From Nocardioides sambongensis (GTDB taxonomy: Bacteria > Actinomycetota > Actinomycetes > Propionibacteriales > Nocardioidaceae): a stretch of 64,000 bases of DNA. The notes below the pieces were generated by a model. That model was not told the DNA's origin and searched no databases. It worked only from the letters and a program-made list of their open reading frames with translations. Positions 48,908 through 56,488 of the stretch are shown piece after piece (position 1 is the stretch's first letter; each line of letters begins with the position of its first letter). Both the position numbers and the translations under genes were made by a program. The DNA lies in assembly GCF_006494815.1 (NCBI RefSeq), contig NZ_CP041091.1:4106501-4170500 (forward strand), read 5' to 3'.

Positions 48908-50169
48908 GTGCCGGCGACGGTGTCCTGATCGTCGGTGGTGGGCAGGCGGCTTCGCAGCTTGCCGTCTCGCTGCGCGAGCGCGGCTACGACCAGCCGATCC
49001 GGATAGTCGGTGAGGAGCGGAACGGGCCGTACCAGCGGCCCCCGCTCTCCAAGGCGTTCCTGGCGGGGAAGGCCGACGCCGAGACCCTCGAGTTCCGGTC
49101 CGTGGACTTCTACGCCCGGGAGCACATCGAGGTCGTGACCGGTGAGCGGATCGTCGACGTCGAATTGGGTGACGACGGTGGCGCGGTCCGCTCCGCCTCC
49201 GGGTCCTCGTTCTCGTTCGACCAGCTGGTGCTCGCCGTCGGCGCGGAGCCAAGGCGACTGGAGGTTCCGGGACACGATCTCGACGGAGTCGTGTATTTGC
49301 GCGATGTCGACGACGCGGAGGACCTGAAGGCCCGGATGGGTACCTGTCGCGACGTTGTTGTGGTCGGTGGGGGTTTCATCGGACTCGAAGCGGCCGCCGT
49401 CGCCCGAACACGTGGTCATCGAGTCACGGTGCTCGAGGCAGGATCGAGGCTCCTGGCGCGTGCAGTCGCTCCGGAGATGTCGGAGTTCTATCGTGCGGCA
49501 CACGAGCGTCGCGGTACGCGGGTCGTTCTCGGCGCCAGTGTCGAGCGGTTCGTCGGTGACGAGCGAGTGCGCCACGTGGAGCTTAGTGACGGCGAGCTGG
49601 TCGACGCTGACCTCGTCATCGTGGGAATCGGTGTCGTCCCGCGGACGGCCATCGCGGAGCAGATCGGGCTGATGTGCGACGGTGGGATCCTCGTCGACGC
49701 CTACGGGCGTACATCGAACCCTCGTGTGCTTGCGGCAGGTGACTGCACAGTCTCGGTGCATCCTCGCGGTAACGGGTCGGCGATCCGACTCGAGTCCGTC
49801 CAGCACGCGGTCGACCAGGCCAAGTGCGTAGCGGCCACGCTCGTCGATCAACTCGAACCGTACGAATCGGTGCCGTGGTTCTGGTCGGACCAGGACACGT
49901 TGAAGCTGCAGATCGCCGGACTGTCGACGGGGTATGACCAGGTCGTCGTCCGCGGAAGCGTCCAGGACGAGAAGTTCGCGCTCTTCTACTACCGCGACGG
50001 CGTCCTGATCGCCGCCGATGCAGTCAACTCGCCGCGAGACTTCATGGCCGTTCGTCGCGCGCTGGGGGAGGGCCGATCGATTCCCGCCGCTGTCGCGGCG
50101 GATCCCGATCAGTCCCTTCGTGCGGCGACGACGTCGCCGGCCGATCTCACGACAGGAGCAAGTGCGTGA
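48904..50169 (+). CDS. NAD(P)H-dependent ferredoxin reductase (FAD)
   Basis: 421 aa. The FAD site is VLIVGGGQAASQLAVSLRER, then NGPYQRPPLSKAFLAGK. The NAD site is VVVVGGGFIGLEAAAVART and the second FAD contact is NPRVLAAGDCTV. The C-terminal dimer/reductase domain contains VPWFWSDQDTLKLQIAG. It is a putidaredoxin-reductase-like enzyme, the partner of the ferredoxin upstream. It overlaps the cupin gene (GTGA). Confidence 0.94.
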   Translation: MSAGDGVLIVGGGQAASQLAVSLRERGYDQPIRIVGEERNGPYQRPPLSKAFLAGKADAETLEFRSVDFYAREHIEVVTGERIVDVELGDDGGAVRSASGSSFSFDQLVLAVGAEPRRLEVPGHDLDGVVYLRDVDDAEDLKARMGTCRDVVVVGGGFIGLEAAAVARTRGHRVTVLEAGSRLLARAVAPEMSEFYRAAHERRGTRVVLGASVERFVGDERVRHVELSDGELVDADLVIVGIGVVPRTAIAEQIGLMCDGGILVDAYGRTSNPRVLAAGDCTVSVHPRGNGSAIRLESVQHAVDQAKCVAATLVDQLEPYESVPWFWSDQDTLKLQIAGLSTGYDQVVVRGSVQDEKFALFYYRDGVLIAADAVNSPRDFMAVRRALGEGRSIPAAVAADPDQSLRAATTSPADLTTGASA

Positions 50170-50549
50170 ACGACCTGAGCAACATCTACCCCAGCATCTC
50201 GTGGGATCCCGACTCGCAGATGTGGGAGGACGGCGACTTCCCGCTCACCCTGATCGACCGTGACCCCGAGATCCAGATCCACGTGCTCGGCGATCCGCCG
50301 CCGGGTGACCCGACCGTCGGGTTCGCCCGAGGTAAGCCCTCGGTCTTCGAGGTCTCCCTCTCGACGCACGAGACGGTCTTCATCCTGGAAGGAACCGGCC
50401 GCGTGGAGGTCGACGGCCGCCTGGTCGAGCTCGCTCCCGGCGTCGCGACCACCTTCAAGCCCGGATGTGTCGCGCGTTGGACCATCGATACGCCGATCCG
50501 CGAGCTGTTCGTGATGTCCGCGCCCGTGACGCTCGCTGAGGAGGTCTGA
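50166..50549 (+). CDS. Cupin-domain protein
   Basis: 127 aa from GTG 50166. The cupin core appears in STHETVFILEGTGRVEVDGR (motif 1 lacks the full HxH set) and LAPGVATTFKPGCVARWTID (motif 2 G-x-x-x-x-F/P-x-G). This resembles DUF861-type and sugar-binding-like cupins, in which the metal site is partial. It could be a small isomerase, a binding protein or a dioxygenase. It is third in the ferredoxin operon and sits 1 bp from the orphan gene that follows, so both likely act together. Confidence 0.8.
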   Translation: MNDLSNIYPSISWDPDSQMWEDGDFPLTLIDRDPEIQIHVLGDPPPGDPTVGFARGKPSVFEVSLSTHETVFILEGTGRVEVDGRLVELAPGVATTFKPGCVARWTIDTPIRELFVMSAPVTLAEEV

Positions 50550-50550
50550 C

Positions 50551-51303
50551 ATGCACGTCGCAAATCTGCTCGACGTCGAGAAGTTCGAGGTCGCGATCGA
50601 CGGCCGGGTCGGGGTGGTGAGCGACGTGTTCCCGGAGTTCCATCGCTACGACCGGTTCGGCATCGTCATTCATGACGACTTCGGTGCGCTCGGGGCGGGG
50701 CTGCTGATCCAGGCGGTGACAGCGGAGATGTTCCGCGTTCGGCGGGCGCAAGGGATGCCAGATATCTACCCGGAGATCTACGCGTTCCACGTCGGTCGTG
50801 ATCACTGCGACCTGAGCATGTTCGACTTCTGGCCACGCCACAAGGAGGTCGTAGTCGACGACGAGCCGGCAGCCATTGTTCAAGCGATCAACGCGCGCGG
50901 CATCACGCGCCTCGCGGTTCCCGAGGGCGACGTGCGCCCCTTCGAGTTCATTTGGCCCGAGCGTGCCGCAGCGGTGGATCGCATCTCAACCGTCGTGGCC
51001 TACTCGCCTGGCGGTCACGCGGCCGACTCGGACGTGAAGATCCGCTCGCTATCGCCTGACCTGGAGTTCAACCCCGAGAAGGTCTTCGATGTGAGGGACT
51101 ACGCGCTGTCTCTGGCAAACGACGATGCCACGCCGGACGTCCGGCGGTTCATCGGCCATGCGTGGGCGCGCCAGTTCGCCGTGCCGGACGCTGCCCGCGA
51201 AGCTGCCGAGGCTCGCTTCCTTGCGAACCGGATCGACGGACTGACGATGGAGTCCTACCGCCGCGCGGACGTCGAGTATGCGCTTGGGCGCCTCGTCAGG
51301 TGA
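50551..51303 (+). CDS. Protein of unknown function in the ferredoxin/cupin operon
   Basis: 250 aa from ATG 50551, one base after the cupin stop. I recognise no family. It has no signal peptide or membrane helix. The N-terminal half is beta/alpha with FHRYDRFGIVIHDDFGALGA and PEIYAFHVGRDHCDLSMFDF, followed by WPRHKEVVVDD. Conserved-looking His, Asp and Cys residues in HVGRDHCDLS could bind a metal. The middle is WPERAAAVDRISTVVAYSPG, and the C-terminus is helical. As the only gene of the operon without a known role, and with no oxygenase nearby, it is a candidate for the enzyme served by the ferredoxin, though this is speculative. Confidence 0.72.
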   Translation: MHVANLLDVEKFEVAIDGRVGVVSDVFPEFHRYDRFGIVIHDDFGALGAGLLIQAVTAEMFRVRRAQGMPDIYPEIYAFHVGRDHCDLSMFDFWPRHKEVVVDDEPAAIVQAINARGITRLAVPEGDVRPFEFIWPERAAAVDRISTVVAYSPGGHAADSDVKIRSLSPDLEFNPEKVFDVRDYALSLANDDATPDVRRFIGHAWARQFAVPDAAREAAEARFLANRIDGLTMESYRRADVEYALGRLVR

Positions 51304-51388
51304 ATCGGTGCTGCTTCGAGAGATCGAGGCGCCCATATGATCAGCATTGCGCCTCCGCGCACACCCGTCCGAAAAGGCCAGGAGAGTC

Positions 51389-51979
51389 ATGCCCCATGTC
51401 CCGGCGTCCGAACGTCGCGTCCAGCTCGTCGAAGCGGCTACTCGCCTGATCAGCCGCGACGGTGTCGGAGCGGCGACGACGCGCAGGATCGCGGAGGAGG
51501 CTGCGGCCCCCGCGGCCAGCGTCTACTACACGTTCGGCACCAAAGAGCAGCTCTTCATCCAGGTCCTCAGTTCGTCTGTCGGCACGACCGGTGAGGTGCT
51601 GAACGATGTCGACGTCCCGGACGGTGCGGGACTCGTGTCGGCGGTGTCCACCTTGCTGAAGGGTTTCACGAGGCTCGACCCGGATTCGATCATGGCGCAG
51701 TTCGACCTGCTCTTGTGGAGTCTGCGTCAGGACGTGGTGCAAGATGCAGCCGCCGACACGTATCGCGACCTGTGGAACGGCATGACGGCGTCGTACCAGC
51801 GTGCGGCCGCTCCCGATGAGAAGTCAGCAGACTTCCACTTGCTGGCGCGCCTCACCACCACGACCTGCGACGGGATCCTGTTCGGAATGCTGTGCAATCG
51901 GGGTTCTTATCTCGACGACGTGCACCTCGACACCATCGCGATGTCGATGGTGAGGATGGCACTCCAAGCCACGGTCTGA
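51389..51979 (+). CDS. TetR-family transcriptional regulator
   Basis: 196 aa from ATG 51389 with GGAGAG upstream; a start at 51347 lacks a binding site. The HTH lies at residues ~12-55 (LISRDGVGAATTRRIAEEAA and PAASVYYTFGTKEQLF), with a helical ligand domain after it. It sits between the ferredoxin operon and the FAD-monooxygenase gene, both of which carry the same 33-bp operator, so it probably represses both. A hairpin terminator follows. Confidence 0.9.
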   Translation: MPHVPASERRVQLVEAATRLISRDGVGAATTRRIAEEAAAPAASVYYTFGTKEQLFIQVLSSSVGTTGEVLNDVDVPDGAGLVSAVSTLLKGFTRLDPDSIMAQFDLLLWSLRQDVVQDAAADTYRDLWNGMTASYQRAAAPDEKSADFHLLARLTTTTCDGILFGMLCNRGSYLDDVHLDTIAMSMVRMALQATV

Positions 51980-52002
51980 CCCTCTCCCGGGAGTCCTCCT
52001 GC

Positions 52003-52026
52003 CCAGCCCGTCGTCCGGCGGGCTGG
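52003..52026 (+). terminator. Terminator hairpin after tetR
   Basis: CCAGCCCG (52003-52010), 8-nt loop, CGGGCTGG (52019-52026), then TTCT. Perfect 8-bp stem 24 bp past the stop codon. Confidence 0.7.
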
Positions 52027-52066
52027 TTCTCGGCGCCCTCTCGTGCTCTGGCAAGTGACCTCGGTT

Positions 52067-52081
52067 ACGTGAAGTTCACGT
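52067..52081. promoter_or_regulatory. Perfect palindrome ACGTGAA-G-TTCACGT
   Basis: A 15-bp perfect palindrome 46 bp upstream of operator B. It is AT-rich compared with the surroundings and follows the tetR terminator. It may be an additional operator for the monooxygenase promoter. Confidence 0.5.
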
Positions 52082-52126
52082 GAATGCCTTGACGATCGCG
52101 CTGCTCACCCACAAGATGGTCTGACA

Positions 52127-52159
52127 AGTTAGTCAGTTGGCTAAGTCAGTCGCCTAGGT
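52127..52159. promoter_or_regulatory. 33-bp operator B, upstream of the FAD monooxygenase
   Basis: The sequence begins AGTTAGTCAGTTGGCTAAG and ends CGCCTAGGT. It aligns end to end with the reverse complement of 48526-48558. Differences are clustered in the outer arms, and the core GGCTAAGTCAG is identical. It lies 53 bp before the start at 52212. Confidence 0.8.
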
Positions 52160-52211
52160 TCAGTCCGGGTTCGCCTGAACATCACGCGGGTTACGGGAAG
52201 AGAGTGCACAC

Positions 52212-53601
52212 ATGGTGGAAGCAGACAAGCAGCACGGACATGCGGTCGTTATCGGAGCGAGCGTGGCGGGCCTGCTCGCCGCCGGCGCTGCCAGCAAGAC
52301 CTTCGACTCCGTGACGATCATCGAGCGCGATGAGCTCGTTGACGAACCTACTCCACGCAAGGGAGCCCCCAAGGCACCCAGATCCACGTCGTGTTGCCGA
52401 TCGGCCTGGAGAACATGGAGCGGATCTTCCCCGGTATCCGACAGGACTTCCTCGAGGCCGGCTGCTTCGAGTACGACGAGATGGCCATGGTCGTCACGAT
52501 GAGCCCCTACGGATGGCGCCGCCGCGTGGCCAGTGAGGAGGGCGTCGGCTTCCGCCGGCCCGTCTTGGAACTCGCGATCCGCCGCCGGCTCCAAGGTATC
52601 GACAACGTCGAGTTCATCCACGCGTCGGTCAGGGGCCTTCAGGCCGACCCTGCCAAGACCCGCGTCACCGGCGTCGAACTGCGGGACGGGCGGATGATCG
52701 AGGCAGACTTCGTTGTCAACGCGACCGGTCGTCGCACGAAGGCCATCGACTGGTTGGCGGACCTGGGATTCGGGGCGCCGAAAGAATCGCATCTCAGCGC
52801 GTTCATGGGCTACTCGACGCAGTTCGTCAAGCTGCCGGAAGACGCGTTTCTCGGCGACGTCCTCGGAGTCGTCGCGCCGCCGTGGCCGGGACACCACCGC
52901 GGCGTCGCGATCCTGCCGGCCGACAACGGACTGCACGCCTTCACGGCCATGGGAATGGCGAAAGACTACCCCTCACGGGATAAAGCGGAGATCGTCGAGT
53001 TCCTCGAGTCCGGCATGTGGCCGCCGGCCGCTGACATCCTCCGGCGGAGCGAGGCCGTCACCGAGTTCACCCCGTACCACCAGGACGGGACACTGATGCG
53101 GCACTGGCACTCGGCCGACCTTCCGGAGCGCTTCGTGACCGTTGGTGACGCGGTCGCGTCGATGAACCCGATCTACGGACAGGGCATGAGCCTGTCCGCG
53201 GTAGCAGCCTCGACTCTGCAGGACGCGCTCGTGGCCGCGGACGACCTCGACGGTGTCGGCGCGCGCGTCCAGAAGGAGCTCGGCCCGGTCATCGAGGCCG
53301 CATTTCTTCTCACAGCCGGTGCGGACGCCGGTTTCGAGGGGCCGAATGGAGTGACGACTACGTTCCGGGAACCGAGCTGGACGAGCAGCGAGCGATGGCC
53401 CTCGAGGTTCTCCTGACGCAGCGTCCCGACGTCGCCCACGCCGTGTCGCGGGCCCTCTACTTCCTCCAGCCCGAGGTGCTGGACACCACTGACGTCGTGG
53501 CGGTTCTGGACGAGTGGCTCGCCGGGGACCGAAAGGTGCCGTCCTTCGACGCGCACAGCTATCCGCAGCAGATCGATGCGGTCGACGCGAAGCTCGTCTG
53601 A
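52212..53601 (+). CDS. FAD-dependent monooxygenase (two frameshifts in G/C runs)
   Basis: 463 aa after adding one base at 52366-52370 and one at 53338-53341. The N-terminal FAD motif is AVVIGASVAGLLAAGAAS. The corrected joint reads RKGAPQGTQIHVVLPIGLEN. Then follow DFVVNATGRRTKAIDWLADL and the second FAD motif ERFVTVGDAVASMNPIYGQG, and after the second joint PGTELDEQRAMALEVLLTQR. It is a squalene-epoxidase/halogenase-like group A flavoenzyme that hydroxylates or epoxidises its substrate. It has its own promoter with operator B and ends at a strong terminator. Confidence 0.83.
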
Positions 53602-53609
53602 TCGAGCAG

Positions 53610-53641
53610 AGGCGGGGCGGATTCGACAACCCGCCCCGCCT
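53610..53641 (+). terminator. Terminator hairpin after the FAD monooxygenase
   Basis: AGGCGGGGCGG (53610-53620), 10-nt loop, CCGCCCCGCCT (53631-53641): a perfect 11-bp GC stem 9 bp after the stop codon, ahead of the alcohol dehydrogenase gene. Confidence 0.82.
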
Positions 53642-53669
53642 GAAGCGCCTTCAAGGAGGACCAGTGACC

Positions 53670-54770
53670 ATGCGCACTCCGATTCGCGCCGCCGTCTTGA
53701 ACAGTTGCGGCCGCCTCGACTACGAGACGGTTCACATCGATCTCCCTGGCCCTGACGAGGTCAGGATCCGTCCTCTGCACGTCGGGCTCTGCCACAGCGA
53801 CCTGCACTACATCGATGGAACACATCAGACCAATCTGCCGGAGATCCTGGGGCACGAAGCAGCAGGCGTGGTCGAATCGGTGGGCAGCGCCGTCGCCTCG
53901 GTGAAGGTCGGAGACCGGGTGGTCACGAGCCTCACTATGTTCTGCGGCTCCTGCAGATATTGCGTTACCGGCCGGATGGCTCTGTGTTCAAACCGGACCC
54001 AGCTCCGCGATCGCCCGCAGCCCGCAGTCGTGACCGACGCCGGGCAGGCGGTCGGGACGATGGGCGGCATCGGTGCGTTCGCCGGTCTGCTGCTGGTGCA
54101 TCAAAACGGCGTAGTCCGAGTGGCCGACGACCTTCCGCTCCCAGTGGCGTCGCTGTTCGGCTGCGCCGTTCTGACCGGCGTTGGGGCGGTGGTGCGCTCG
54201 GCGCGGGTCGCGACCGGCGACACCGTCGCCGTGATCGGGTGCGGGGGCATCGGACTTTCGGCTGTCCAAGGCGCTCGCATAGCGGGCGCGTCGCGGATTG
54301 TTGCCGTCGACCTCTCGGCGACCAAGCTCGAGGCCGCTCGCTCCATGGGCGCGACCGACACCCTCGAGTCGGGACCGGACGTCGTCCGAGAGCTCAACGA
54401 TCTGCTGGGCGCTGGCGTAGACCACGTCTTCGAGGCCGTGGGACGGCGTGAGACGGTTGAGCTCGGGCTGCAGATGCTGTCGCCTGGCGGACGCTGCACG
54501 GTGCTGGGGATGGTCCCGGACGACACGCCGATCCGCGTGTCAGCGTCCGATCTCTACTTCTTGGAAAAGACCCTCACGGGCGCGTTCATCGGCTCCAGCC
54601 GCTTCACCGTCGACATCCCACAACTGGCTGCGCTGTACCAGCAGGGGCGACTGCAGCTCGACGAGATGATCAGTCATCGCGTCCCGTTCGAAGAACTTTC
54701 GACGGGCTTCGACCGACTCGCGGACGGGTCCGCGCTGAGAGTGGTCGCCGACATGCCGCTCGGGCCGTGA
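53670..54770 (+). CDS. Zinc-dependent alcohol dehydrogenase
   Basis: 366 aa from ATG 53670, 10 nt after AAGGAGGA; GTG 53664 is too close. Catalytic zinc ligands are in GLCHSDLHYIDG (Cys) and GHEAAG (His-Glu). The structural zinc cysteines are in CGSCRYCVTGRMALC, and the nucleotide fold is VAVIGCGGIGLSAVQGARIA. It belongs to the class III-like MDR group acting on alcohols or formaldehyde adducts. A formaldehyde role would fit the demethylating enzyme downstream but is not shown. It overlaps the PucR gene. Confidence 0.9.
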   Translation: MRTPIRAAVLNSCGRLDYETVHIDLPGPDEVRIRPLHVGLCHSDLHYIDGTHQTNLPEILGHEAAGVVESVGSAVASVKVGDRVVTSLTMFCGSCRYCVTGRMALCSNRTQLRDRPQPAVVTDAGQAVGTMGGIGAFAGLLLVHQNGVVRVADDLPLPVASLFGCAVLTGVGAVVRSARVATGDTVAVIGCGGIGLSAVQGARIAGASRIVAVDLSATKLEAARSMGATDTLESGPDVVRELNDLLGAGVDHVFEAVGRRETVELGLQMLSPGGRCTVLGMVPDDTPIRVSASDLYFLEKTLTGAFIGSSRFTVDIPQLAALYQQGRLQLDEMISHRVPFEELSTGFDRLADGSALRVVADMPLGP

Positions 54771-56319
54771 GCCTCACGGTCGGCCAGCTCGTGGCGCTTC
54801 CGCCGCTGCGAACGCGATTCCTGGCTGGCGAGAGTGGAGCCGACAGGCGCGTGCTGTGGGCTCACACGTGTGAGCTTCCCGAGCCGTGGGAGTGGCTGGG
54901 GACTGGCGATCTTCTCCTGACGGACGGATACGGACTTCCCGCGGAAGCGGCCGCGCAGGTCGACTTTCTGAGGGAGCTTGTCCGCGCCAATCTCGCCGGG
55001 ATGGCGATCGCCAGCGGCCAGCACGCACCACAGTTGACGGACTTAGCCGTCGCTTTCGCAGACTCCCAGTCCTTTCCGATCCTCGAGACCCAGTACGCCG
55101 TTCCTTTCGTGACCGTGGCGCGAACGGTCGCGGAGGGCAACTCCGAGGACTCGCGCCGACGGCTCCACGTGATCCTGTCGATCTACGACATCCTGCGTCG
55201 CAGTCTCAACGGCGGTCGGCCGTCACCCGGACTGCTCGCGCGAATTGCTAGCGAGATCCACGCTGATCTCTACGTCGTGGATCGCGACGTGTCGTCACTC
55301 CGCCTGGCCTCCGCCCGCCGGAGCGCGCCATCCTCGAACAGCTTCTCAGTTCGGTTGCGCATTCGACCGTAGACCTGCCGGCCTACAGCCGCGTCGAGCT
55401 CGACGGGCGAGTGGCGACGATGCTTCCAATCCAAGGGGTACCGCACGCCGTCCTGATAGCCCTACCACGCGCAGGACGACCGGACATCGATCTCGCGGTT
55501 CTGCAGCACGTGCTGGCCGTCGTGTCGATCGAGGTCGAACGATTGGACGGCGTCGAGCTCAGACGACGCGTCAACGGCTCTCGGCTGTTCCAAGGGCTCG
55601 TCGAGGGCTCCATCGAGCCGGCGGCCGCCACGAAGCCGATGGCGTCGCAGGGTCTCGATGGCGGGCCCTGGATGGTGGTGACGGTGGACGGCGACCCCGA
55701 CCAGCTCGACATCGATCGAGTGCACGCAGTCCTGGTGCGCGACGATCTGCCCCACCTCCTCGCTCGTGCGGATCCCGGTCTCATTCTGCTGGTGTCGGAG
55801 GGCGGCGAAGAGGTGCTCGAGACGCTGGCCAGCTCGGTCCGCCCGCGGGAGCAGACCGGAACGGCGTTGCCGCGGCTGGGCATCAGCCGCACCGTCACGA
55901 CGCTCGCCCGGATTCCCGACGCGCTCCGCGAAGCTCGGTGGGCGCTGGAGACCGCGGATCCCGGCCAGCTCGCCGCACGGTACGGCGAAAGGGCAGCTAC
56001 CTTTGCGCCCTCGACCTTGGCCGAGGCCGAGTCGGTCGTCGAGCGGGTTCTCGGGGCGGTGCTCCGATACGACCAGGGCCAAGACGGCTCCGGGGCGCTG
56101 ATGACGACTCTCTCGGCTTACTTCGAGGCCAACCGCTCGGTCCAGCAGTGCGCGGACGAACTCGGTGTGCACAAGCAGACCGTGATGTATCGCCTCAAGC
56201 GGGTGGAAGCCGTGAGTAACCGACGGCTCCAAAAACTGAGTGACCTCACCGACCTCTATCTCGCGTATCGCGCTTGGCGTCAGTTGTACCCACCCCGACA
56301 CAGCGGGAACGACGCGTGA
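54767..56319 (+). CDS. PucR-family transcriptional regulator (frameshift near 55311-55320)
   Basis: 517 aa after one added base. GTG 54767 overlaps the alcohol dehydrogenase stop. The N-terminal PucR domain is LTVGQLVALPPLRTRFLAGE, then PWEWLGTGDLLLTDGY. After the correction PERAILEQLLSSVAHSTVDL leads to the GGDEF-like middle and the C-terminal HTH (LSAYFEANRSVQQCADELGV, HKQTVMYRLKRVE). PucR-type regulators respond to purine, proline, GABA or polyamine metabolites. It probably activates the next genes (56489 onward), 169 bp away; TACCCGGGTA at 56351-56360 is a candidate site. Confidence 0.86.
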
Positions 56320-56488
56320 TCGGGCGACGGGTGCGCGATCAAGACGTTCATACCCGGGTACATATGGCCGCCGTCGATGTGTGTCGCGAAGCATTTCGAA
56401 GGACCGCCTGCACCGGCCATAGTGATCCGATTCCATCCACCCAGGCGTCGGGCGAGCTCGCTCACGTCCCGTCGTCGAGGAGAGCGAC

